Below are positions 45,236-55,578 of a stretch of DNA of 64,000 nt, piece after piece. Numbering within the stretch: position 1 is the stretch's first letter; each line of letters opens with the position of its first letter. Origin of the DNA: Chinchilla lanigera (Eukaryota; Chordata; Mammalia; Rodentia; Chinchillidae). The notes under the pieces were generated by a model. It was given only the letters and a program-made list of their open reading frames with translations, searched no databases and had not been told where the DNA came from. A program made the position numbers and the translations under genes. The stretch is taken from contig NW_004955418.1 in assembly GCF_000276665.1 (NCBI RefSeq), positions 5,223,640 to 5,287,639 of the forward strand, read 5' to 3'.

Positions 45236-47089
45236 AACTCCTTGTAGAGAAGCATCTAGCCCTGGAAAAGCCTGGGCATGACGATACTACTGAGAGTTTA
45301 AGAGTCAAATTGATGGCCACTCATGTAGTTTCTTCCATGGGAACTTTGGAGTGCATGACTTTGCCTCTGGCAAAATATTCACAAACTTGTTCTAAATGTT
45401 ACATGAAATGAGATTGCTAATTGGTAGAGAGTGACTTTTTAACATTATGGTAAACTGGCTCCTCCTGAGTCTCATCATCAATAAATTAAAGTGAACTGAG
45501 TTCTGAAAATGTAGCATATTCCACTCAGGTGCTCTCCTGAGTGTCCAAGTGTCATTGTCTCCCAGTTGCAAGGAAGCTCACCTCCTGGGAACCCTGAAAC
45601 TATGGTGTTAACAAATGTCCACCTTCACACTGGCAGCTGGGCAGTGGACAGTGAGAAAAGCAAGGCATAACCATCTGAGAAGCAACTGCATGATCCTAGA
45701 AGATCTCCGTGTTTGGTGCACTCACCATCTGTACAGAGACTGTGCAAATGTTGCGTACTTTTAATTCTGCCCTGTGGATAAAGAGATGTTGAGCTGCAGA
45801 CATGAGTGGAATAGTATGGAAATACAGGAAAGTGAGTAGTGACCTCAAGATTTTGACTGCATACCCACATTTCAGGACAAATTTCATCCTTCTCTTTTAT
45901 GGAAACATAGCAAAAAGATTACTCTTATAACTGCCCTAATTTTGGCCTCTTCCTCACACACACTTTTTTTTCAAGCAGACGTATATTCTGTCAATAGTTA
46001 GTATCTAACAAAAACATGCATTTTTGTAGGTACAAATTCGAAGTACAAAATAGGCTGTGGTTTCTGCCTAAATGATAAATGTTCTTTGTCAAATAAAAAC
46101 ATTTATTGAATAATCATGTCCTCCATTGTCTCTCTGATTGTGCAATCTATTGGGATTTGTTTGGATTCCATTAGTAGCAGTGGCATGAAAAATGGCCAAA
46201 ATAGAGTCTGGAAGGTTTGGAACCATCTATTCCAATAAAGGATGAAAATCTGCTTCCAACCTGGGTCGGGTTACTGGAATGTCCACCTGGAAATTAATGA
46301 CTGCCTCCAAGTCCAGCACAGGGTTGCACATCCTCCTGTGTCAGCTGCCATCAACTCATTCAAAAGTGGTGCTAGGCAATTAAAAGTTTATAAGAAAGGG
46401 AGGCAGGAAGATTAAATGAAAATCTGCTTTCCCATTCTGGGAAATCTTAATTACTTCATATACAAATCATTTCTGCCAAGGCTGACTCTCTCAGTAGTAT
46501 TAAATGCAGATGTGGTACAATTACCAATAATCAAGTGTCTGCATTTTGCCTAAAGCTAATGGCTCTCTTCTAGCCAAAGATTGAATAAAGGCCAATAAAA
46601 TCATAAACAAACCAACACTCACAATGAAACACTAGGTTTCTTTCTAAAGGTAGTAGAATGTAACAGAAATCTACATTGGACTAGCTATGTCTAAAGCCTG
46701 CTTATTTTTCATGTAAGATATTGGCTTGGAGAATTGCATAGTTTGTATTAAATGGTTGTCTATTTTGTAACATCTCTCCTGCCAACAAGCAGACAATTAG
46801 GTGAGACATGGAAACATGTATATCGATCCTGAGACAGAGGCTATGGGCCTCCTCTACCTGTAACATTTACTACCTGGAACTTTGGCAACAGAGAAGATAT
46901 AGTTTGCTGTTAATTTGAACTCATAGCCAATACTCTCATTCATACTTAATCAACCCTTAACACTGGATTCATTGAAGGGAGTAGAATCATTTGTGCCCAT
47001 CTCTTACGTGGATCAGGGGTAGAACTTCCTTGTATTCTCTGGGGCTTCTTTTGCTTGATCAAATTCCAAGAATTGAAAGGAATTAAAGG
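45236..47089. other. Unique-looking stretch, no gene supported
   Basis: About 1.9 kb without a firm repeat. The part at 46393-46570 looks like conserved noncoding DNA, with balanced words, no repeat signal and no open frame. Minus frames at 45625-45887 have no family. Confidence 0.35.
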
Positions 47090-47885
47090 TATTATAGTTT
47101 AGATCTGCATTGTCCCTTAAAGGTATCATATGCTCAGATGTGGACCTTTGGAAGGAGACTGGATCACTGTGGGTGCTGTACTCATCAGTGGATTAGCCCA
47201 TTCATGGGTTCAGAGTAGGACATGCTGTTAGGAGGTGAGGCCTGCTTGATAAAGATAGGTAGGTTATTGAAAGGGTGGGGAGCTACTCAGCCTGCTTCAA
47301 ATCTCGAGGGCATCTAAGGACACCTGAAGACGTGCCCTCTGCTTGTCCAGCACATGTGTACAATGTGATACAGTAATGTAACCATGACTTAGCACAGGTA
47401 CACACCCTGGCATGTGCTGGTTATCACACTGTGTAAGAATATAAATGTGCAATAACAACCTCTATAACAATTACACAATAAAGATGCAAGTGTCTGTCTT
47501 GTACCCTTGCACTCTTCTGCTGTGCCCTGCTCTATGCTGCCTGCTGTTGTTGCTGTTGTTTTGCACACATGTGTTCTTTAACCTTGGGACCGTCCCCGCA
47601 AGAATCTCCCCTGAGTGGGCTGACAAGGAGCATGACCTGGAAGAATGTGTTCTTGTCCCATTTCCTCCCTTGCCTGTCCTCCCTCACTCCCTCTCCACTC
47701 TTCCTGATGACAGGGGTTGAGCAGCTTTCCTCTGCCATCCCTCCAACCATGTCAATTTTTGTCCTAGACCCAGCTGAATATATATGGACTGAACCCTCTA
47801 AAACCATGAACCAAAACAAACCTCTCCTCCTTTAAGACGCGGGGGTCGTGTATATTGACCCAGTGCCAGGAAAGTGACTAAAACA
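47090..47885 (+). mobile_element. MaLR-type LTR split by another insertion
   Basis: The left part 47090-47275 has the MaLR head ('tattatagtttagatctgca') and the 'agtggattagcccattcatg' and 'ggaggtgaggcctgctt' blocks. The right part 47626-47885 has 'gagcatgacctggaagaatg', 'tggactgaaccctctaaaac' (47787-47806), 'aaacaaacctctcctccttt' and a 'gactaaaaca' end. Joined, these are about 445 bp, the normal LTR size. The 350 bp between them is foreign. The outer flanks (aaagg and gggct) do not match, so no outer duplication survives. Confidence 0.7.
47276..47625 (+). mobile_element. Putative unclassified LTR within a MaLR LTR
   Basis: A block of 350 bp that breaks a MaLR LTR. It can be read as TG...CA ('tggggagctactc' to 'gtgggctgaca'). 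Two thirds in, it has a 'cacaataaagatg' polyadenylation-like signal (47473-47485), followed by a T/G-rich stretch with a CTG/TTG run (47540-47562), an arrangement like R-U5 of a small LTR. Flanks aaggg and aggag are similar but not identical. There is no primer site or gene, so solo-LTR status is inference. Confidence 0.4.
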
Positions 47886-48204
47886 GGGCTCAGGGAGAAG
47901 GGGGATGGAGCATAAGCTGGGGGATGCACATATACAATTGGAAGCAAAATCTGTCTTTAGAGCTCATATGTCCACCTCAATTCTAACTCTCTTAAACTGA
48001 ATTCCTTCCATGAAGTTATGTCTATTTCCAATCAAGTCATTGAGAAGCCTAAAGCTCCTCTACTACTTCTGGAAATCTCTACCTACCTTCCTGTCATGTC
48101 TAAATCCCCCAGCTACACCTGGTGTAGGTTCTTATACTGGGATCTCAGACAAACAGTATGAACCATTTCCTGTGCTTGAACTATGCAGAGGAGAATAGTT
48201 GGGG

Positions 48205-48860
48205 GGAGGCAATAATGTTATAAACTTTAGCTAGATTAAATTTAGCAGAGTTCATTTAAGCACAGAATCATCCGTGAATCAGCCAGCAGTCAGAATGAGG
48301 AGAGGTTCAGAGAGCTCCCCCCAGCAACCTGGGCAGGCAATATTCACAGACAGAAAAACGTCAAGATGTACAGAAACAGCTCAGCTGGTCACAGATGAAC
48401 ATTTGCTTCACGTAATTATGGTCTGATCAGTTGGCAGCCTATAGTTGGCTGAAACTTTATTGTTGTGATTGGTTGAGATGTAGCTTCTCCTCACAAGAAA
48501 ATACCCTCAAGTGAGGTTGCAGTTTTCTATGCAAAGAGACAACCTCGGGCCAAATTTAGGTCAACACTGGCTATTTGTGGGTTTTTTTGAAAGGCCTTAA
48601 CAATTATTGTCTCTGGTGGTCAGCTTGCCTTGCTACTCTAAGTCTGCTGAAGATGTGCTACACCTGCTCCTATTTTTCAAGTTAGAGGGATCCCTTTCTT
48701 CTATTTTCCCAGTTCTGTATAAAATACAGAGCACCCTCCAGGAGTGCCCAGGAGGACTGACCAGTTGAGTTTTTCAGTACTATCAGTAGTGTCTCTATTT
48801 CAGAGTAAAAGAGAAAGACACAGCCACCCTTGTGTCAGAACACTTAGGAGAGGGGAAACA
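48205..48860. mobile_element. Putative ancient LTR-like repeat
   Basis: 'agattaaatttagcagagtt' (48233-48252), 'gaggttcagagagctccccc', 'tgtgattggttgagatgtag' (48465-48484) and 'gccaaatttaggtcaacact' (48550-48569) are arranged as in the repeat at 10490-10930. CCAAT-type strings occur in both. The family is not named. Confidence 0.4.
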
Positions 48861-50261
48861 AAACAAAGGGCAAACGATTGTTTTCTGATTTAATTTTTGT
48901 TGCATCACTAAATTATTTCAATTAAGGGTAATATTTTAATACAAAAAGTCTAAAGTACTAGAATATTTGACATTTGAAGTTATGCTGATTGGCTGACATA
49001 CTTCATCCACATATCAAATAAGACAGCCGTCAGTATTTGGCTAATTTTTACACAAAAATAAGAAACAGATGAAAGGGAGAGTGTCAACAAATTCCTTTAT
49101 AAAATTTAAAAGACAAATGTATAGAATAGCAGTAGGTGTATTAACTCCATGCAGAATTTAAAATGACTTTTGTGGTTTATAATCCTTTTAAGATTCAATC
49201 TGGAAAATTGCTTTGGAACAATGAAAACCTGAAATCAAATCATAAAGCAGACTAACGGATAAAGACTATAATACAAATGGACATATTTTATCCTGCCTGT
49301 TCAAAGTGAGAACAATTTCTATTCTTTTTATAAGCACAAAGAAGGGTCTACATTAATTTGCCTTACAATAGTCATTATTTCCTTTGCAAATTTTAAAGTT
49401 ATTTTTAAAACTGATAATATTTTTCTCTTTCATTATTACTTACTGATTCAATTTTTGTGTATATCTCACAAAAAGACTCAAAATCACATAGGCATTGACA
49501 GGCATAAAGCTATGGGTGACACAAAACAGCTGTTGCCAGGTCTGGATTGTATGTGAGGGTTTAAGGGCACAGATTTTACTTTGAAATGTTCATCTTTGGG
49601 TTTGAAAATCAGCATCTGCCAGACAGAGAGTACACAGAACAAGATCAAAACACCACAACATCTTGGTGGGCTTTATTCCTTCACTATTTCTGAATAACTT
49701 TTCAGAGCACATTGAAATTCTCTGCTGAGCTCTCCATGTGACTGGGTTTTAATGTATGGCAGTATGTCCCAAGGGCAGAGCAAATTATGCTACCCAAACC
49801 CTTTATCTGTAAGCAGCAATACAACAGGGCGATGTAAAATAGAAGACAGATTTATTTAGACCTAAACAATGTAAAAAGTATTATTTGATACAAGAAACAT
49901 AAAATCCAATATCCCAATAAATCTAGCTGGCAAGCCTTACCTTATTGCTAAATGATTGCACAAAAGAACAAACTTTCTTTAGTGTCTCCAGGTTGACAAA
50001 TGCAATCTGTTCTGTCTACAGCTTCCTAACTTTGTCAGGAGCTATAAAGTCCTTCTCTCTTGGGTGCCAATGTTTCTAATTAGGTTTACAGGATTTCACA
50101 GTCCATCCTATTGCAGTTTACTGAGGTCTGGCCCTTGCTTTTTGTTCCCTGATGTTTAGTGAAATGGGTTCCTACTGGAATGTAGTACAATAGAGTTGCT
50201 CATATGTTGTCTTAAAATTACTGATCAGTTATAAAGATGATTTGATCCAGTGTATCTCCAA
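48861..50261. other. Unique-looking AT-rich stretch
   Basis: No repeat or gene recognised. About 49460-49620 and 49660-49760 have conserved-noncoding texture but cannot be tested here. Confidence 0.35.
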
Positions 50262-50410
50262 TATAAATGTGCAAACAAATCACCTGAGGGTCTTGTAAAA
50301 AGCAGACTCACAGTTGTTCTGGGCCAGCCCTGGGATTCTCTTTTGGAAAAAAATCACCAGATTGCAAATACTATTTCTGTGGACCACACTCTCTAGCAAG
50401 AATCTATATG
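50262..50410 (+). mobile_element. MER5-like DNA transposon fragment (hAT)
   Basis: 'aaatcacctgagggtcttgt' (50277-50296), 'ctgggccagccctgggattc' (50319-50338) and 'gtggaccacactctctag' (50379-50396) follow MER5A from end to end. The two 67-75-codon frames over it are shadows. Confidence 0.65.
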
Positions 50411-50484
50411 ACTTGTTTTTGAAGGAAAAGATGACCCAAATGATTGGATTTAAATTTAAATTCCTGCAGATATTTAAGACCATT

Positions 50485-50600
50485 ATGCTGGAACATTTAT
50501 TAAACTCTTTCTATGTTCTGGGTCAGACAATAGGAATATGAAAATGTAGGAGCTGCAGTCTTGTTCTCATACAGCTTCAAGTGTAGCGGGGAACCGCAGA
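50485..50600. mobile_element. Ancient LINE-type tail fragment
   Basis: 'atttattaaactctttctat', 'gttctgggtcagacaatagg' and 'ctcatacagcttcaagtgta' match the recurring old pattern (compare 17215 and 37315). Confidence 0.5.
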
Positions 50601-51094
50601 ACTTACATATAGCTAATGGTCAAAGCCAGAATTCATGTTTCCCCAAATTCTCATCCCTGGTTCTGCAAAGCTGTTAGCTAGTATCACCTTTATAGCTATC
50701 TCCTGTCTTACACGCCTTCTTGAACTGTTCTAACTCTCTTATGTCCGATATCTCCAAATTATATGGAGGCACCATTACCAAGGCTCATTTAAGAATAGTT
50801 AACCGTTCCCTGTTGAAGAGTAGGACTATTATTTTGTGAGTAATGATGAAGGGGGTCCTCGAGGGGTTTTAGCAAGACAATGTCATTTGAGGAGCTAGAG
50901 TTTGATCTGTTGTTGACTATTATATTAGCAGCACCTAGACAAGGTCTGGCAGTAAGAACTGATCTGTAGAATGAAAGTTTGTACTTTGGATAGGCTGACT
51001 CCTCAGAGTGAGAGCAATGGATAAGGTGCGGATAATTCTACATCACAGTTAGGCAGGATGAGTTGGCTATCTATTCTACACCTTTCTAGAAAGC
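50601..51094. other. No gene seen
   Basis: No repeat or frame of note. Confidence 0.3.
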
Positions 51095-51245
51095 CTTGGA
51101 GCTGCCTCTGTCATTTAATCTCAGGACATCCTTTGAATAACTGGAGAGAGTTGTAACTACAAACTGGTACTGTCTGGATTTGAGCCCCAGACTCCCTAAA
51201 CCCAGTACTTCTGTGTGTTTTTAGTGCATTACTATTTCAAAAGCA
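51095..51245 (-). mobile_element. MIR SINE fragment
   Basis: 'gtcatttaatctcaggacat' (51110-51129) and 'ggatttgagccccagactcc' (51176-51195) form the reversed MIR 3' core and tRNA-side arm. Confidence 0.55.
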
Positions 51246-51327
51246 CATTACCTCTGTACTATCTATCACAGTGCAATGCAAAATACATTAATGTTGGATG
51301 AAGGTTCAATACAGTAACTGAATGTGT

Positions 51328-51545
51328 GGCAAAATGATTAAACATTCAGGCTTAGGTGTCAAACAGATGTGGTTTCAAATTCTGCTTCTGCCATTTACTA
51401 GTGAACTTAAGCAAGTTAACTAGTCTCTGTCCAGGTTCCTCTTCTGTAAATGATAAAAACAACACCTCCTCTGCAGAATTGTGGAAGAAAAAATTATGCA
51501 TGAAAACAGTTTAACATGGTAGTTAGCGCATACCAGTGTTTAATA
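51328..51545 (+). mobile_element. MIR SINE
   Basis: 'caaatgattaaacattcagg'-like head, 'gatgtggtttcaaattctgc' (51366-51385), 'gccatttactagtgaactta' (51390-51409), 'ttcctcttctgtaaatgata' (51436-51455) and 'gtagttagcgcataccagt'. One of the better MIRs here. Confidence 0.75.
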
Positions 51546-51878
51546 CTTAGAAATCTTATTTACTGTTACTATTGTCAATTAATGTGCATATATTTTATGC
51601 GAATAAGTATAAACAGGATTATAAAGGAAAATTTCCCTTTTTGGAAGTTGTGAAAAGCTGGAGAGTTTTCAGAATAAAATGCAGGACAATTTATTTCTGA
51701 GGACTTAATTGTGGTCTTGCTAAAGGACTATACCCTAAAAAGCTTTCTGGACCCACAGTCCTTTGTTTTTTCAGCTAAATAAAGACAGCAATCAGAACAC
51801 TGACCTACTTGATGAATTTTGTGAAGAATGCCAACTTAGATGTCAAAGATAGTTTGAAAAATGCAAAGTAGCATATGT

Positions 51879-51906
51879 ATTCTAACTAATAATCATTAGT
51901 TAGAAT
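51879..51906. other. Perfect 12-bp inverted repeat, 4-base loop
   Basis: 'attctaactaat' at 51879-51890, loop 'aatc', then its exact complement 'attagttagaat' at 51895-51906. It includes TAAT/ATTA words of the kind bound by homeodomain proteins. It ends 26 bases before the first X-box-like site. Confidence 0.85.
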
Positions 51907-52034
51907 CTCTTCCTCCGAAGTCCAATCCAAAATTGCCATGGTAAGCTACTCATTGAACAGTCTTTCTCTATCAGCCACTTGTCAATTGGTATGGTGGAAA
52001 TACCCCCAAATAGTGTAGGAATGCATTTTTGGGA

Positions 52035-52048
52035 GTTGCCATGGCAAC
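52035..52048. promoter_or_regulatory. Perfect X-box (RFX) palindrome
   Basis: 'gttgccatggcaac' is a perfect 14-bp palindrome and fits the RFX X-box consensus (GTNRCC, short spacer, RGYAAC) at every fixed position. A weaker, related site, 'attgccatggtaag', lies at 51932-51945. RFX proteins bind such sites in promoters and enhancers of ciliary and immune genes. Binding here is inference. Confidence 0.65.
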
Positions 52049-53520
52049 CTATAGACTGCTGTAGAATGCTTTAAGTCTTCAAGACTCAGTTCTGTAACAG
52101 ACAAGATAATCAATCACAATATTAGACCAACTTAAAGTATAATTCAAACCAATTTCCATTTTTATGGAGTACATCATACTTTATATAATAATTTCTCCTT
52201 ATAGTGTGTTTTTCACTTTATGTGAAAACATGAATAACCTGCTCCATCTGGCAACTACAAATCCACCATGTATATCTAACCGCATCTCATAGGTAAATAT
52301 TTATCTCTTAAGTATCTCTTTTTCTTGAAAATATTCCCTTGAAGATACCTGCCAGGTTTAAATTTTGGAATAGTGCTAAATTTCTATATACTATTATACA
52401 AGAGCAAAATGGAAAACTGGCTTACCATGACAATTTTTGCACAAAATACTCAATGATCATTTGTTGAGAGTTGTAAATTTCCTTTGAACTCAACTTTCAG
52501 TTAACCAGATTGATGGTGTCTATTCAGAGATCTAGTTGTATATAGTGAAAACCCAGAAACTAAAATATTTAACATATAACAATATAATTTCTTAGCTGAA
52601 AAGAAGGCACAGTTAGTTGCTTTGGTTAATCATTTGATGAAAAGAAAGAGTGTACAGACAGTAGAATGAGTGCTGACAGCCTCCAGCTCCATAAACAAAA
52701 AGGAGCAAATAATTTAAAACCATTATTTAACTTTTAGGAAAGTCTTCACATCATTTAGCAAATTACACTTTCAGAACATAATTTGGTTCCACATGTGAGC
52801 CCAGCTTGGACAAACATTAGACAAACATTTTGGGGCAGTTTGTGTATGAAATTTAGACTCCTTCTTCCTTTCTCTCCAGGAATCTTATTAATGATAATAG
52901 AAGATTTCTTTCTCCTCCTTTTATTTTTAATAAAAAAATCTACTACCTTTGATTATTGTGGGATTTTTCTTAATATGTATACATCAAAAGGAAAATTTTC
53001 ATTTGCCAAAGTGCTGGGGGTGGGGGAAAGTAGGAAAGTAGACAGCACTTTGATATCACTCAGGCAACTTTATTTGTAGTTCTAACTGACTTAAATGGGG
53101 AAGGAATGAATGGTGCCGCTGACAAAATTGAAGGAAAAGCTTCAGAAAGGAAAGGAACAAGGACAGCTAATAGGTAGTTTCTTGAGAATGCAATTGTCTG
53201 GATAAATCAGCCACAACTGATTCAAATGCTAAAACCGGACAGCTGAATGGTCATGAGACTCTTCTACCAAAGACTACAAGGTACCTTGACTGAGCTTCCT
53301 GAAATGGCGTACAATGAGTATGGCAGGGAAGATCAGGTGCTAGCAACAAAAGGGGGTATGAATGAATAAAAAGCCACAACAGAGCACTCTACCAACATTT
53401 CAGGGGCTGCAAGCAATACAGAGAGTGTCGCAGAGGCTTCGAGAAGGTAGCAGAGAACAACTAGAAGATCTAAGAAAGCAGATATAAACAGGGCCAGAAG
53501 GTTGGCCCCTCAGTGCTGTG

Positions 53521-53521
<1 letters not shown>

Positions 53522-53565
<44 letters not shown>
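53522..53565. repeat. (CA)n(TA)n microsatellite
   Basis: About 17 CA units running directly into 5 TA units. Confidence 0.95.
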
Positions 53566-53566
<1 letters not shown>

Positions 53567-54309
53567 TCATTATTTCCACAGACTCCCAAATCTTCAGGAA
53601 ATACCCTAAATCATGACATAACTGGATTGAGTTTGGATTTCAAGTAGAAATCAGAAAGACATATTTGGGAGGGTTAGGTGTGGACAGCAGAGTGTAAAAA
53701 TCCAATGAAAATTCAGAAAGGAAACCCAGAGAATCCCCAGAGAAATACAGTTGGGATTGTGTAAGTTAAATAATAGATAGTATAAGAAGGGTTAAAAATC
53801 CCTTCCAGTGACAATGAGGAAGGATTTTTATTTGAGAAGGGGTTTGATGAGTCTTTGTTCTTATCTTTCTCCTTGTTTCCAAGTTTGAGGAGGTCCATAG
53901 CCATGGAAGAAGTTCAAGATCCAGGGTATGCTATCAAGATACTCAGAGCCTGGGACAACATCTTCCTAGGAGCAATCATATTTAAATGAACATAAAGAAT
54001 AGTGTTGAAAAAAAAATGTAGGCAGTATTGCATTTGAGAAGTAAGAGCCTTGCATTTGTATTTGGTTTTGAATGGATGTTATGTAGATACAAATCTGATC
54101 TTTATGAGTGCAAGTTGATGGGGACACTTTTGTCACCTGTTCGGCCATCACCCTAACCACCATGTCCCTCCATCCCCACTTCCTGGTTGTGGTAATTATC
54201 CCTGTATCATTCTACCCTAAACAGAATTTGGTTCCCCCAGTTTATTCATATAGAATAGATTAATTGACTCTCATAGAGCAGTTGGGACACTATACACAAT
54301 ATCTACTAC
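53566..54309. other. No gene seen
   Basis: Minus frames of 63-65 codons at 53713-54163 have no family. No repeat recognised. Confidence 0.35.
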
Positions 54310-54628
54310 TAGGGATGTAATAATGGCTAAGCTTAATCATCAGTGAATACACTGATGTTTGTAGCTGAATGTGCTGTCAGGAGGCACAGCCCAGGTGGAG
54401 GCAGTGGTCTTGGAGTGTACGTTTGGAGAGGTCTCTCTCCCTGGTGCTCCTCCCTGGTACTTTGCTTCCCTGCTACCATGACATGAGTAGCTTGCTCCAC
54501 TATACCATTCCAACCACGATGTTCTGCCTCACCTCAGACCCTCAGCAATGGGTCTAGCTGATAATGGACTGAAATCTCTGAAGCTGGGACAAATGAACTA
54601 CTCCTTCCTTTAAATTGTATATGTCAGG

Positions 54629-55020
54629 GCCAACTATGGTGGCACATGCCTGTAATCCCAGCACTTGGGAAGCTGAGGCAGGAGGACCACCACAAGTTCA
54701 AGGCCAGCCTGAGCTATATAGTGAGTCCAAGGCCAGCCTGAACTACATAGCAAGATCCTGTCTTTTTAAAAAAAATTATTTGAAAGAGAAAAACAAAAAT
54801 AAAGTCAAAAGCAAAACAACAAAAAACAATAAAAATGATACAGAATTTCAGAACAAGGTGATAGAAAATTAACAATAGTTGTTATGTTAGGTATTGTTAT
54901 CTTCAAAGCAGTTGCTCAGATGACTACATATAAGCATGCAAGATTGATAAAACAAATTGTACTACTGATTTCTATTGGTTTATTAAAAACAGACCCTGTC
55001 TTGAAAAAGAAAATACATAC
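54629..55020 (+). mobile_element. B1 SINE, interrupted by an L1
   Basis: Head and body at 54629-54764: 'gccaactatggtggcacatg', 'cctgtaatcccagcacttgg' (54649-54668), and the internal duplication 'aaggccagcctgag/aac' at 54699 and 54729 (30 bp apart). Tail at 54991-55020: 'agaccctgtcttgaaaaaga' and more A-rich bases. The B1 inserted into the MaLR LTR (15-bp duplication) and was later opened by a short L1. The internal duplication is the rodent B1 hallmark. Confidence 0.85.
54765..54990 (-). mobile_element. LINE-1, 3'UTR-only insertion in a B1 tail
   Basis: Complement of an L1 end: T/A-rich tail, then one 3'UTR module ('gttgttatgttaggtattgt' at 54878-54897, 'ttgctcagatgactacatat'). Flanking 'agatcctgtctt' (54753-54764) and 'agaccctgtctt' (54991-55002) give a 12-bp duplication with one mismatch, placing the insertion within the B1 tail. 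Confidence 0.75.
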
Positions 55021-55175
55021 ATTGTATATGTCAGGCATTTCGTCCTAGCAATGAAAAAGCTGAGTAATACAATGAGGATTACCTGCTAATAAAATGTGCA
55101 TAAAAATATTGGGTTGGGTTGCTGAGGCTTTTCATGTTTGGAAATTCCAAGCAAATATCTTTCCACTTTGACAGG

Positions 55176-55578
55176 TGTTATGGTTTGTCTAGATGTCCCC
55201 GCAAAGCCTCATGCAGTCATACATGGTGCTTTTCAGAGTGGTAGATCTAGATTGTGTGACACTAGGATTGAGTCACAGAACAACACTAGGATTAAGGATG
55301 CTAGGATTAAGGGTGTGAGTGCTACCTGCCCTAAAGGCAGGTAGCCTGGGTACACTATCAGGGACAGAAAGAGGCTTGTCATTTGTCCCTTGCTTGCTTT
55401 GCTACCTTCTGCCTGACATGAACTGTTTCTCCTCTGCAGTGCCTGCCATGCCACCCTGCCTTGGTGTCAGCTGATTATGGACTGAAACCTCCACAAACTG
55501 TGGGCTTAAAAAAACCTTTCCTTCTTTACATGAGTGTCAGGTATTTTGTCTCAGCAACAAGAAAGAGTAACTAAGACA
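55176..55578 (+). mobile_element. MaLR-type solo LTR
   Basis: A complete-looking 403-bp LTR: head 'tgttatggtttgtctagatg' (55176-55195), 'tgattatggactgaaacctc' (55472-55491), 'aaaaaacctttccttcttta' (55508-55527) and end 'gagtaactaagaca' (55565-55578). The flanks acagg (55171-55175) and gcagg (55579-55583) differ by one base, a plausible old 5-bp duplication. It contains a small hairpin (55321-55345) and a 'ctaggatta' triplication near 55262-55309. Confidence 0.8.

Larger units (their letters stand above)
51546..53521. other. Unique stretch with palindromic regulatory-like motifs
   Basis: Nearly 2 kb without a recognised repeat. Around 51870-52090 are a perfect 12-bp inverted repeat, two X-box-like palindromes and a 6-bp-arm palindrome at 52074-52086. 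A 98-codon frame at 52783-53079 has no family. This is the best noncoding regulatory candidate of the window. Confidence 0.45.
54310..55071 (+). mobile_element. MaLR-type LTR carrying a nested SINE and L1
   Basis: Left part 54310-54628 includes 'gtgctgtcaggaggcacagc' (54371-54390), a pyrimidine-rich middle, 'ccaaccacgatgttctgcct' (54508-54527) and 'gataatggactgaaatctct' (54561-54580). Right part 55036-55071 finishes the LTR ('gctgagtaataca'). Between them is a 392-bp insertion with a perfect 15-bp duplication, 'attgtatatgtcagg', at 54614-54628 and 55021-55035. The 5' head of the LTR is decayed. Confidence 0.75.
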
